This document shows, piece after piece, positions 45,659 to 53,925 of a stretch of DNA of 64,000 bases. The stretch is taken from positions 1,860,001-1,924,000 of the forward strand of contig NZ_CP038635.1 in assembly GCF_004768545.1 (NCBI RefSeq). Direction: 5' to 3'. The notes under the pieces are model-generated. The model searched no databases, was not told the DNA's origin, and worked only from the letters and a program-made list of their open reading frames with translations. A program made the translations under genes and the position numbers. Origin of the DNA: Cupriavidus oxalaticus. GTDB taxonomy: Bacteria; Pseudomonadota; Gammaproteobacteria; Burkholderiales; Burkholderiaceae. The first letter of the stretch is position 1, and the number at the start of each line of letters is the position of its first letter.

Positions 45659-46078
45659 TCAGATCAGTTTGGTTTCGACATGGATGTTGCCGCGCAGGGC
45701 CTTCGAATACGGGCAAGTCTGGTGCGCGGTATCCACCAGTGCCTGGGCCACGTCGCGCTCGATGCCGGGAATCCGGACATTGAGGCGGGCCTGCAGCAGG
45801 TAGGCTTCGCCGGCCGTGCCCAGGTCGACTTCCGCGTCGACGGACAGGTCCGACGGCAGCCTGACCTTCATCTTGCCGGCAGCCAGTCCGATCGCGCCGA
45901 TAAAGCATGCCGACCATCCCGTCGCCAGCAATTGCTCCGGGTTCGTGCCGGATCCGCTGGACCCCGGCGACGACAACTGCAGGTTCAGGCGGCCGTCATC
46001 GCTACGGGCTTCGCCGTTGCGGCCACCCGCGGTGATATGGACCTTGCCGGTGTACAGCACATTTTCGATGCGGGTCAT
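45659..46078 (-). CDS. ohr: organic hydroperoxide resistance protein Ohr
   Basis: Thiol peroxidase of the Ohr/OsmC family that reduces organic hydroperoxides. 139 residues, usual length, with redox cysteines C58 (SACFIGA) and C122 (QTCPYSKA). NPEQLLATGWSACF and the R of SDDGRLNLQLSSPG are typical; Ohr rather than OsmC because of the HQTCPYSKALRGN ending. GAGCAAATC precedes the start. No ohrR lies next to it, so its usual MarR repressor is elsewhere or absent. Confidence 0.95.
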   Translation of the reverse strand: MTRIENVLYTGKVHITAGGRNGEARSDDGRLNLQLSSPGSSGSGTNPEQLLATGWSACFIGAIGLAAGKMKVRLPSDLSVDAEVDLGTAGEAYLLQARLNVRIPGIERDVAQALVDTAHQTCPYSKALRGNIHVETKLI

Positions 46079-46111
46079 GATTTGCTCCTTGATAGACGGT
46101 GATGGCGTGGG

Positions 46112-46432
46112 TCAGGCGTGTGCGCCGTCGAGATAGGGGTCGGCACTGCGCGCCGGTGCCGCGGAGACGCCGGTGCGGTCCAGGCCGGCCAGCATCCGTG
46201 CGCCATCGGTGAAGGGATCGAAGCTGCGGGCGCCGTCGCTGTACGCGCTGCGCGGCTCCTGCACCGAACGCGCCCCTTCGCTGTACGGGTCGCGCGCATC
46301 CAGCACCGAGCGGGCGCCGTCGGTGTACGGGTCACGCGCGCCCACATGGGACAGGCTCGCGGCCTGGGCACCTGCCGCTGCGGCGGTCAAGGCGATGGCC
46401 AGTACGAAACGGCGGGCGATGTTGGTAGTCAT
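46112..46432 (-). CDS. small exported protein with five DPYxDGAR repeats
   Basis: 106 residues. Signal peptide 1-25 (MTTNIARRFVLAIALTAAAA, cleaved after AQA). The mature part is almost wholly built of five nine-residue repeats: DPYTDGARS (34-42), DPYSEGARS (48-56), SAYSDGARS (62-70), DPFTDGARM (72-80) and DPYLDGAHA (98-106). No Cys. Acidic and aromatic, with no known domain that I recognise. AGGAAACCAATC precedes the start. Lies 33 bases downstream of ohr on the same strand (upstream of it in transcript order). Periplasmic or extracellular; function unknown. Confidence 0.82.
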   Translation of the reverse strand: MTTNIARRFVLAIALTAAAAGAQAASLSHVGARDPYTDGARSVLDARDPYSEGARSVQEPRSAYSDGARSFDPFTDGARMLAGLDRTGVSAAPARSADPYLDGAHA

Positions 46433-46745
46433 GATTGGTTTCCTCAAGAATCGACGTTGAACTGTGAGCGCCCGGTGCTTGCTTTCGCTGGATTTCGGCG
46501 CCGGGCCACGGAACGTATTTAAGGAGACCGGTGTATCGCGCGTGTAGTGCAGGGAGGCCGATGCTGTCACCAAGCGTATCGCCCCGGCTGCGCAATACAA
46601 AGACATACAAAATCGCTGTCAGGTCCTGATCTGGCCTGGGCCTGATGCGCCCACTGGTAGCGGGTGCCGATGCCGCCCAACGAAGTCGTCCACGACCGCT
46701 GTTGTCGCCCCGGCGCCATCCCGGCGCCGGCAGAGGTCTTTCAGT
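46433..46745. other. 313-base intergenic region
   Basis: Between the repeat-protein gene start and the VWA gene stop. It contains ATTTAAGGAG and scattered short frames but no credible gene. It should hold the promoter for the repeat-protein/ohr/DUF1097 series. No palindrome stands out. Confidence 0.45.
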
Positions 46746-47810
46746 TCAGCGCCGGAACCACAGCAGCGACAGCCCGCACGCCGCCGCCAGCAGCACGGCC
46801 GAGGCCGCCGCCAGCAAGGCGCCGATCTCGATTGCCCTGCGCTCGAGCACGAAACGGGCGCTCAGCCGGCGATACACCTGCGTCAGGTCCGCGGCCGAGC
46901 CTGCCTGGAAGTACTCGCCGTCAGTGAGCGCCGCGACCGCGCGCAAGGTGGGCTCGTCCAGCTGCATGTAGAAAGACAGGCCAGACACTGCCGCACCCCC
47001 GTCCTGCGGCATGCCGAAGCCCACGGTGTAGACGCGAACGCCGCGCTGGGCCGCCATGCGCGCGGCGTCCAGGGGGTCCGGGCCGGTGGTGCGGCGGCCG
47101 TCGCTGAGGAGGATCACCGCACCGTGCCGGTAAGAGCCCGGCAGCGCCGCCGGCTGCTCCAGGTCGCGCTTGCGGACGGCGTCCGCCGCCGCGGCCTCTG
47201 TCATCGATCTGCCACCCGGCCCGGGGGCGAGCGACTCGCCACTGAAGAGGATCGCTTCCAGGTCGATGCCATCGTCGGGAAACAGCATCGCCAGCGCCTG
47301 GATCAGCCCGCTGCCTGTCGCCGTGCCGCGCTGGAGCTGGAAGCGGTCGATCGCGTCGATCATGTCCTGCCGGTTGTCGGTCGGGGGCAGCACCACGGTC
47401 GCCGTGGCGGCAAAAGAGACAATGCCCAGGCGCACGCTGGCCGGCAGCCCGACGATAAGATCCCGCGCAGCCTGCTGGGCCGCGCTGATCCGGGTGGGCG
47501 CGACATCGGTGGCCTCCATGCTGCGGGAAGTATCCATGGCCAGCACCAGGGTGATGGTGTCGGACGGCAGCGTGACGGTCGCCGTAGGACGGGCGCAAGC
47601 CAGCAGCGCCGCGCCCAGCGCGAGCAGGAAGAGCAGCGGCGGGATATGACGCCGCAGCCGTTGCCTGCGGCCCAGCGCGGCGCGCGGCAGCGCAAGGCTG
47701 GAATACAACAGGGCGATTTTCTTGCGCCGCGCAAGCAGGTACAGGTAGGCGGCTGCCAGCAGTGGGAGCAAGAGCAGCAGCCATAGCATTTGCGGCCAGA
47801 GAAACTGCAT
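46746..47810 (-). CDS. VWA domain membrane protein (BatA-like)
   Basis: 354 residues. Two N-terminal membrane helices (LWLLLLLPLLAAAYLYLLA; IPPLLFLLALGAALLACA), a von Willebrand A domain with intact MIDAS D93-x-S95-x-S97 (LAMDTSRSME), T and D positions in the later loops (RGTATGSGL; LLSDGRRTTG), and a C-terminal helix (EIGALLAAASAVLLAAACGL). BatA proteins usually sit in moxR-batA-batB clusters; here none are present. The start at 47810 follows AAGGAGCAGGGC. An extended upstream frame was rejected. Role unknown, probably a metal-dependent protein-interaction module facing the periplasm. Confidence 0.88.
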   Translation of the reverse strand: MQFLWPQMLWLLLLLPLLAAAYLYLLARRKKIALLYSSLALPRAALGRRQRLRRHIPPLLFLLALGAALLACARPTATVTLPSDTITLVLAMDTSRSMEATDVAPTRISAAQQAARDLIVGLPASVRLGIVSFAATATVVLPPTDNRQDMIDAIDRFQLQRGTATGSGLIQALAMLFPDDGIDLEAILFSGESLAPGPGGRSMTEAAAADAVRKRDLEQPAALPGSYRHGAVILLSDGRRTTGPDPLDAARMAAQRGVRVYTVGFGMPQDGGAAVSGLSFYMQLDEPTLRAVAALTDGEYFQAGSAADLTQVYRRLSARFVLERRAIEIGALLAAASAVLLAAACGLSLLWFRR

Positions 47811-47969
47811 GCCCTGCTCCTTGGCGCGTGGGTAGGACGATGTTACTACTGTAGCTTCCCGGGCGGACCGGATCCCCGAGCGATCAGACCGGGTAACCGG
47901 CAAATGCCATTTACCGCACAATTTCATCCACGGCAAGGCTTACGCGCCCGCCAGGCATCCAGGCGCTGG

Positions 47970-48440
47970 CTAACGACCCCACCCGCAGAATCGCTCGAGC
48001 AGTTCCGCCTCGGTTTCATGGACTTCAACCGGCAGGCTGCTTGCGCCGGCAAACGCCAGATAGCGGGCGCGATGCTGGCCGTTTCGAAACGACACCACGC
48101 CTTCACTGGCAATGCCGATCAGCCCGGATAGCGTACGGCGGCGCCGGGTTGTGAACGTTACATAGGGGACTTCCGGAATCCGCTCCTGGCCGGGCGCCAG
48201 GAACTCGCAAATGCCGCGCACCATGCCCGCATGCCAGTACTGCGCAGCCTGAAGGACATAGTCCGTGGTATCGCGGTCGGCGCAGGCGAGCAGTTTCGCC
48301 AGGTTGATCACGACCACCTTGTGGCGCGAGTCGGGGGCATCGAAACCGCATTTCATGCGGGTGAACGTGTAAGGACTGTGACCGGGGATAGGAACTATCC
48401 AGTTCCCGTCAGGACCCCGTTGCACCTGATCTTCTGACAA
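47970..48440 (-). CDS. hypothetical protein with ParB/sulfiredoxin-like GQHRAR motif
   Basis: 156 residues, unknown family. Near residue 118 it has VSFRNGQHRARYLAFAGASSLPVEV, of which the core FRNGQHRARYLAFAG resembles the GxHRhxA loop of ParB/Srx-fold proteins (a nucleotide-binding motif), although the rest is too short for a ParB. N-terminal part GPDGNWIVPIPGHSPYTFTR. Four Cys, none in a clear metal site. Convergent relation: none; it lies 159 bases downstream of the VWA start region. Function is inference only. Confidence 0.6.
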   Translation of the reverse strand: MSEDQVQRGPDGNWIVPIPGHSPYTFTRMKCGFDAPDSRHKVVVINLAKLLACADRDTTDYVLQAAQYWHAGMVRGICEFLAPGQERIPEVPYVTFTTRRRRTLSGLIGIASEGVVSFRNGQHRARYLAFAGASSLPVEVHETEAELLERFCGWGR

Positions 48441-48787
48441 GGCGACTCCGATTTCTTGTTATCCCGGCGCTTCGCCGGGGCCGGATTCGATGCGGCGCGG
48501 CTTCAACCGCCGCTGCCGTGCTATCCGTATGCCCTGGGATTATGCGTCAGCGCCAGGCCCTTGTGAACTCGCCAGTCACACGCCCCGCATCAGCGTCCGC
48601 AACGTCTGCCGCTTGCCGGGTAGGGGTATGCCCCAACGTGTCGCCAATCAGCAATTCAAAGTCGCAGCAACACAAGCGCGACGCGCCCAAGGCATCAGAC
48701 ACTCGCCCAGCACCCTGATCCTGCATGTCAGGGTTGCCGAGCATCACAAGAATGAAACCAGAACATGGGCCAAGGAGGAACGAGTAG
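48441..48787. other. 347-base intergenic region upstream of the porin
   Basis: Divergent control region between the hypothetical gene (start 48440) and the porin (start 48788). It is less GC-rich near 48640-48780 and ends in AAGGAGG (48773-48779), the porin ribosome site nine bases before its ATG. No palindrome or alternative gene is convincing. Confidence 0.5.
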
Positions 48788-49945
48788 ATGAAAAGAACGA
48801 TGATCGCCCTCGCCGCGATGGTTGCGTGTGGCGCAGTCAAAGCGCAATCCAGCGTAACGCTCTACGGCGTGATGGACGTGAACGTCGAGTACGTTAATCA
48901 CGTTGGTGCCGTGCCGCAGGCGAGTAACGGATTCAATCCGGGCACGGGCGGCAAAGCATTCAGACAGGACGCCGGCGGCTACTCCGGCTCGCGCTGGGGC
49001 CTTCGCGGCAAGGAAGACCTGGGCGGCGGGCTGAAATCGGTTTTCGTTCTGGAGAGCGGCTTCTCGAGCGATACCGGTACCCTGCAACAGGGTGGCCGGA
49101 TATTTGGCCGCCAGGCCTTTGTTGGCGTTGAGTCGCCATATGGCCAGATTACTTTCGGCCGGCAATACCATTCGTTGTTCTCCACGCTAGCCAACTTTGT
49201 CCCGGCGCGATATGCCAGCCAGTATGAGCCTACCGGCGTGATTGCCGGTGCCAACTTCCGCCAGGACAACGCGGTGAAGTACACCGGCGTGTTCGGGGGG
49301 CTCACGGCCATGGCAAACTGGTCGTTTGGCGTGGGCACAACACTTCCGCAAGTCGCTCCCGCCCTCCCGACTGCTGGTGGCAACGGTGAAGTGCCAGGGC
49401 AGTTCCGCCGGGACACAAGCTATGGAGCAGGGCTGAACTATCTTGCCGGGCCTTTCGGGGTGGGCGTCGGCTATGACCAATGGAATCCGACGATCGGCAC
49501 TGGCCACGGTACCTATAAGAAGGCTGCTGTCATGGCCAGCTACGCTCTCAATGGAACGGCGAAGGTAATGGGCGGTTATCGCTGGGGTCAGAACAAGAAT
49601 CAAAATGGCACGTTGATTCAACGTGACGATTTCTACTGGATTGGCGGTCAATACCGGTTCTCACCGACTCTCGATTTCACGCTCGAGTACAACTACCAGG
49701 ACGTGAAGAACCTGGGAGGGAACACTCACATTGCCAACCCCTGGCAGATTGCGCTGATTGCAGACTACGTGCTCTCCAAGCGTACCGACATCTACCTGAC
49801 CACGGCCTATTCAAAGAACGCTGGCCTGGCCATGGAATCGGCGGCAAGCAATTTCGCCACCAGCCTTACGTTGAATAGTTACGCGCTCCCCAATGGCCAG
49901 ACCTCGATGTTTGGCGTTGCCGTGGGTATCCGTCACGTCTTCTGA
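48788..49945 (+). CDS. general porin, OmpC/Gram-negative porin_4 family
   Basis: Trimeric outer-membrane channel. 385 residues; signal peptide MKRTMIALAAMVACGAVKAQ (cleaved after KAQ), then SSVTLYGVMDVNVEYV, the classic beta-proteobacterial opening. Beta strands alternate throughout and the last residues end in GIRHVF, the C-terminal Phe needed for BAM-dependent assembly. Also RWGLRGKEDLGGGLKSVFVLE and FGRQAFVGVESPYGQITFGRQY (in part). The gene is less GC-rich than its neighbours (AAT/TAT-rich codons), common for porins. Start has AAGGAGG nine bases before. Neighbouring catabolic operon suggests inducible substrate entry. Confidence 0.94.
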   Translation: MKRTMIALAAMVACGAVKAQSSVTLYGVMDVNVEYVNHVGAVPQASNGFNPGTGGKAFRQDAGGYSGSRWGLRGKEDLGGGLKSVFVLESGFSSDTGTLQQGGRIFGRQAFVGVESPYGQITFGRQYHSLFSTLANFVPARYASQYEPTGVIAGANFRQDNAVKYTGVFGGLTAMANWSFGVGTTLPQVAPALPTAGGNGEVPGQFRRDTSYGAGLNYLAGPFGVGVGYDQWNPTIGTGHGTYKKAAVMASYALNGTAKVMGGYRWGQNKNQNGTLIQRDDFYWIGGQYRFSPTLDFTLEYNYQDVKNLGGNTHIANPWQIALIADYVLSKRTDIYLTTAYSKNAGLAMESAASNFATSLTLNSYALPNGQTSMFGVAVGIRHVF

Positions 49946-50088
49946 GGCCCGCATAGTGGCGACGTGTCATGCTTCTGTCGAAGTGATGGGTGGCACGTCG
50001 CCCCCCTGTCGCCCCCCTCCCGCGCCTGAACCGGATCAAGTGGCGCGACTACAGCCGCGCCTGGGGGAGCGCAGGAATGCCATGAAAG

Positions 50089-50835
50089 CTACGCGGCTGT
50101 CTTCCCGCCGTTCACGTGAAGGATCTGGCCCGTGATGTACGTGGACTGGCCGGATGCCAGGAAGATGATCGCCTCAGCGACTTCTTCCGGTGTGCCGACG
50201 CGTCCGGCTGGGATCGTTGCGGCGACGGCTGCGACCCGATCCGCGCCGCCGGCAATGCGTCCGAGCATTTCCGTTTCAATCGGGCCCGGCGCCACGGCGT
50301 TGACGCGGACATTCGATTTGATGGCATCCAGCGCCGCCGACTTGGTGAAGCCCTCGATCGCGTGCTTGCTTGCCACATACATGGGATTGCGCGGGTTACC
50401 GCGGCTGCCCATCGTGGAAGAGAGGTTGACGACCGCCCCACGCTTCTGCGAGATCATCGCGCGCAGCTCGTGCTTCATGCAAAGGAATGTCCCAAGGACA
50501 TTCGCATCGAAAATCGTCGTGTACGACTCGACGGTCTGCTCGACGATCGATCCCGGGGTTCCTTCCGTTCCGGCACTGTTCACTGCGATATCAAGGCATC
50601 CAAAGCGCTCGACGGCATGGCCGACAAGACGGATGACATCGTCTTCACGGCTGATATCGGCCGCGACGAAGTCCGCTTCCGCGCCCATCTGCCGAAGTTC
50701 CGAGATGAGGGCATCTCCGGCAGCGGCGTTCCGACCCGAGCAGACCAGTCGTGCACCTTTGGCTGCAAAGGCAAGCGCCGTCGCGCGGCCGATGCCTGCC
50801 GTCGCACCGGTAATCAAGACAACAGCATGAGACAT
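50089..50835 (-). CDS. short-chain dehydrogenase of the first BKACE operon
   Basis: 248-residue SDR: TGATAGIG (9-16), NSAG (86-89), S140, Y153 and K157 (VASK), and the end TGQILHVNGGKT, giving a FabG-like NAD(P) dehydrogenase. It is the last gene of the minus-strand set TauD-hydrolase-BKACE-SDR. Here it could oxidise a 3-hydroxy acid to the beta-keto acid used by BKACE; that order is inference. 108 bases separate it from BKACE. Confidence 0.9.
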   Translation of the reverse strand: MSHAVVLITGATAGIGRATALAFAAKGARLVCSGRNAAAGDALISELRQMGAEADFVAADISREDDVIRLVGHAVERFGCLDIAVNSAGTEGTPGSIVEQTVESYTTIFDANVLGTFLCMKHELRAMISQKRGAVVNLSSTMGSRGNPRNPMYVASKHAIEGFTKSAALDAIKSNVRVNAVAPGPIETEMLGRIAGGADRVAAVAATIPAGRVGTPEEVAEAIIFLASGQSTYITGQILHVNGGKTAA

Positions 50836-50943
50836 GAGAATTTCCTTCGGGGGAGTGAAGAGGAGCTATTCGAGAGCCTGGGGAAGATGTTCAAGACGCG
50901 CGCATGCCCGGATGCTCAACTGGCCGGCACAACATTCGCACTG

Positions 50944-51879
50944 TCAGAATGCGACAGCGTTCCTGCCCTTCAGTTGAAGCATGTCACGCGCCTCGTCCGG
51001 CGTAGCCACCTCGAGGTTCAGCGATTCCAGAACACCAACGACGCGCCTGACCTGGTCGGCATTGCTCTTCGACAGGCGGCCCGGGCCGTCCCAGAGCGAG
51101 TCCTCCAGCCCCACGCGGACGTTTCCGCCCATGGCGGCGGCCATCGAGGCAATCGGCATCTGGCTGCGGCCGGCGCCGAGCACCGACCAGTAGTAGTCCT
51201 TGCCGAACAGCCGCTCGGCGGTGCGGCGCATGTGCATGACGTCCTCGGGATGCGAGCCGATGCCGCCGAGCAGGCCGAACACCGACTGGATGAAGAACGG
51301 CGCCTTGAGTATGCCGCGGTCAGCGAAGTGGGCGGCGGTATAGAGATGACTGGTGTCGTAGCATTCGACTTCGAAGCGAGTGCCATTGTCGGCGCACGAC
51401 TCCAGGATGTAGCGGATCTCCTTGAACGTGTTGCGGAAGACGCGGTCCTCGGAACCCTCCAGGTAAGGACGCTCCCAGTCGTGCTTGAACTCCTTGTGCC
51501 GGGCGAGCATCGGGTACAAGCCGAAGTTCATTGAACCCATGTTCAGCGAGGCCACTTCCGGCTTGAGCTGCAACGCCGGCTGGAGGCGCTCCTCGACCAG
51601 CATGTTGGGGGCGCCGCCGGTCGTGAGGTTGATCACCACGTCGGAGCGCGCCGCGATGCGCGGAAGGAATTCACGAAAGAGCGCGGGGTCCTGGGACGGC
51701 TGGCCATTCTCCGGCTTGCGGGCATGCAGATGGACGATCGAGGCGCCTGCCTCGGCCGCGGCAACAGCCTCGTCTTCGATTTCCTGCGCGGTAATGGGGA
51801 GATAAGGCGACATCGTCGGAGTGTGGATGCCACCGGTCACGGCGCACGTGACAATAACCTTGCTCTGGGGAGCTGCCAT
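50944..51879 (-). CDS. beta-keto acid cleavage enzyme (BKACE, DUF849), copy A
   Basis: Cleaves a beta-keto acid with acetyl-CoA to acetoacetate and a CoA thioester. 311 residues, TIM barrel; zinc ligands H50 and H52 in VHLHARKPENGQ, and the end GLEDSLWDGPGR. IVTCAVTGGIHTPTMSPYLP opens the barrel. Start at 51879 follows AAGGAAAT at proper distance; a longer frame was rejected. BKACE specificity is set by a few barrel residues, so the natural beta-keto acid cannot be read here. A second BKACE lies at 56220. Confidence 0.92.
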   Translation of the reverse strand: MAAPQSKVIVTCAVTGGIHTPTMSPYLPITAQEIEDEAVAAAEAGASIVHLHARKPENGQPSQDPALFREFLPRIAARSDVVINLTTGGAPNMLVEERLQPALQLKPEVASLNMGSMNFGLYPMLARHKEFKHDWERPYLEGSEDRVFRNTFKEIRYILESCADNGTRFEVECYDTSHLYTAAHFADRGILKAPFFIQSVFGLLGGIGSHPEDVMHMRRTAERLFGKDYYWSVLGAGRSQMPIASMAAAMGGNVRVGLEDSLWDGPGRLSKSNADQVRRVVGVLESLNLEVATPDEARDMLQLKGRNAVAF

Positions 51880-52045
51880 GGTAGATTTCCTTCGTTCTCT
51901 GGCTGGGGAATGAACTGCTTCATGCGACGCCGCAAATGCTCGGGAACTTTGCCGTCGCCGGCTGTGACCACGCCCTGAATGTCGCCAATTGGAAAGTAGA
52001 TGTTCCGGCAAGATATGCGTGGAAGCCGGCAGGAGACGTAGCCAC

Positions 52046-52615
52046 TCAGAGTTGCTGAATCAGTTCCTCTGCCAGCGGCCACGGTCCATAGCCATCTGCC
52101 GGTCCGAGATGGCCCACTTCCCCGGCATCGACGAAACGGCTGCCCCAGGCCTGCGCCAGGTCGCGGATTCGTTCGAACTTCCCGAGCGGATCATTTTGGC
52201 TCGCCACTACGATGCTCGGGAATTGCAGAGGCCGCCGCGGGATAGGGATCCATCCTTCCTCTGCCAGCGCCTGCGGATCCTTGTATCCGGCCGGCAACGG
52301 ACTGTCGTAGTCGGTCGGCCCGGCAAGTAGCACGCCCTGCACGGCGCGCGCCGTCTCCTGTGCCCAGTGAACCGTGATCAGGCAGCCAACACTATGTGCA
52401 ACCAGGATGACCGGCCCTGCAATGCTGCTTACGACACGGTCAAGGTTGGCCACCCTGGCACTGCGCAACCGCTTGTCCTGATCAATCTGGGGCACAATGC
52501 GCACCGCTCGTCCCTGCTGCTGCAAACGCTCTGCCAGCAGCGATTGCCAGTGCTCCGGCATGTGATCGCGAAAACCGGGAACGATCACAACCGTTGGCTG
52601 ATTTCCGGATGTCAT
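52046..52615 (-). CDS. RBBP9/YdeN family serine hydrolase
   Basis: 189-residue alpha/beta hydrolase. Catalytic triad S75 (AHSVGC), D142 (SQNDPLG) and H169 (VGHLGPADGYG). VVIVPGFRDHMPEHWQSLL opens the fold, typical of this small-lid family. Start at 52615 preferred because AGGAG is ten bases upstream; 52624 is possible. Lies between TauD and BKACE in one operon, suggesting it hydrolyses an ester or activated intermediate. Confidence 0.9.
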   Translation of the reverse strand: MTSGNQPTVVIVPGFRDHMPEHWQSLLAERLQQQGRAVRIVPQIDQDKRLRSARVANLDRVVSSIAGPVILVAHSVGCLITVHWAQETARAVQGVLLAGPTDYDSPLPAGYKDPQALAEEGWIPIPRRPLQFPSIVVASQNDPLGKFERIRDLAQAWGSRFVDAGEVGHLGPADGYGPWPLAEELIQQL

Positions 52616-52718
52616 GGGATTCATTCTCCTCGCTTGATTTGATGATTCGCCAGCGCAGCCTGGTCCGTCGGCGAGTACGGCCGATGGTCGGAAGTGATTC
52701 TCCCGGCCCGCTTGCGGC

Positions 52719-53564
52719 TTAGCAGGGGATATCGCCCACGATGCCGGCGCGCTCGAGCTTGCGCGGTGCCGGGTAGTAGTCGTTGACGGCGTAGTGCTGC
52801 GTGCTGCGGTTGTCCCAGACCGCAACGTCGCCCTCCTGCCATGCCCAGCGCACCTGGTATTCGGGAATGGTGGCGCGGCTGGTCAGGTAATTGAGCAGCA
52901 GCGAGGCGCCGGGCGACTTGTCGATGCCGTAGCGCACGTTGTCCGGGGTGCTGTAATTGGTGAAGTGCGTCGTGAACGAGGCGCCGACGAACAGGATCTT
53001 CTCGCCGGTCTCAGGGTGGGTGCGTACCACCGGATGCTCCACCGGCGGATGATCCTGGGCCAGCTTTGCGCGGTCTTCCGGGGTCATGACCGCACCGAAG
53101 CTGTGCTCGATGCTGGCCCTGGCGCGCAGGCCGTCGATCTTCCTTTTGATCTCCTCCGGCAGCTCTTCGTATGCCTTGACCATGTTGACCCAGATGGTGT
53201 CGCCGCCGATCTCCGGGCATTCGATGCAGCGCAGGACTGCGCCCATGGCCGGATTGGGACGCCACAGGCCGTCGCAGTGGTAGCTGTTCTCGTAGCTGTG
53301 CGGGTTGTCGCTGCGGTAGACCTTCACGAGGCCCGGATACCCGGGAACACTGCCGACCACCGGATGGTCTTCCAGCTTGCCGAAGCCGCTGGCGAAGGCC
53401 ACGTGATCGGCGCGCGTGATCTCCTGCTTGCGAAAGAAGAGCACTCTGTGCTTGAGCAGCGCCGCGCGGATCTCGGCGAAGCGCGCAGGATCGCGCGCCG
53501 CCTCGCCAAGGTTGACGCCAGAAATCTCGGCCCCGATGGCGGGGGTGATTTGCCTGATCTTCAT
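52719..53564 (-). CDS. TauD/TfdA family 2-oxoglutarate, Fe(II) dioxygenase
   Basis: 281 residues. Fe ligands H96 and D98 (YHCDGLWRP) and distal H257 (RSTQHYAV), with 2-oxoglutarate-binding R268 (APRKLERAG). Hydroxylates an aliphatic acid or sulfonate, using 2-oxoglutarate and O2. First gene of the operon; the nearest homologues in this fold include TauD, TfdA and gamma-butyrobetaine dioxygenases, which cannot be told apart here. Divergent from araC (53926) across a 361-base region containing the 105-bp element at 53724. Confidence 0.92.
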   Translation of the reverse strand: MKIRQITPAIGAEISGVNLGEAARDPARFAEIRAALLKHRVLFFRKQEITRADHVAFASGFGKLEDHPVVGSVPGYPGLVKVYRSDNPHSYENSYHCDGLWRPNPAMGAVLRCIECPEIGGDTIWVNMVKAYEELPEEIKRKIDGLRARASIEHSFGAVMTPEDRAKLAQDHPPVEHPVVRTHPETGEKILFVGASFTTHFTNYSTPDNVRYGIDKSPGASLLLNYLTSRATIPEYQVRWAWQEGDVAVWDNRSTQHYAVNDYYPAPRKLERAGIVGDIPC

Positions 53565-53723
53565 TATTTCTACGTCTCCTGCAGGTGGATGAATCTGCGA
53601 ACGGGTTCAGAGTCCGGCTGCTTGCGGATGAGCATCCGGCGTTCCAGGCTTTCCGGCGGCGCCGTCGCGAAGGAAGTCAAGTCGCGTTCACGTGACAATT
53701 CTCGATAATGACCGCTGACGCAT

Positions 53724-53828
53724 ATCATCGTGCCTGGCGACACTTCCCGCTTTGCCTTGCGCGCCTTGAACTTGGCAATTGACGACAACCATCCGATTGC
53801 ACAGGAAGCCAGAGGATTCAACGCTTCT
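53724..53828. repeat. 105-bp element upstream of the dioxygenase operon, homologous to 58469-58573
   Basis: Aligned without gaps to 58469-58573; the first 50 positions are 43/50 identical, and conserved blocks continue (GACAA..ATCCG, ATtCAAcGCTTCT). It lies 160-264 bases upstream of the dioxygenase start; the second copy lies 136-240 bases upstream of the quinone reductase start, in the same orientation. Also part of the 361-base gap 53565-53925, which otherwise holds the araC promoter. Probably a shared control region or the trace of a duplication. Confidence 0.75.
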
Positions 53829-53868
53829 CCGCAACCTTGAGAGGATGAACGTCGCGGGTCATTCTCGC

Positions 53869-53896
53869 TTGACAGTACGTGACAGCGATTTATCAT
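53869..53896 (+). promoter_or_regulatory. araC promoter with TGACAG direct repeat
   Basis: -35 TTGACA (53869-53874), 16-bp spacer, -10 TATCAT (53891-53896), 30 bases before the start codon. TGACAG occurs twice with a 10-base period (53870-53875, 53880-53885) around the -35, a helical-turn direct repeat suited to AraC-type self-control. Confidence 0.7.
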
Positions 53897-53925
53897 GAGC
53901 TGTCCATTTTCAGCCTCATTTCCCG

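Noticed and set aside
52046..52615. Reading the hydrolase as a 3-oxoadipate enol-lactonase
   Set aside because: The short length (189 residues) and the PGFRDHMPEHW opening fit the RBBP9/YdeN family, not the larger PcaD lactonases.
53570..53896. 108-codon open frame on the minus strand overlapping the 105-bp element
   Set aside because: No ribosome site and no recognisable domain; the aligned copy at 58469 has stop codons in the same frame, so the conservation is unlikely to be protein-level.
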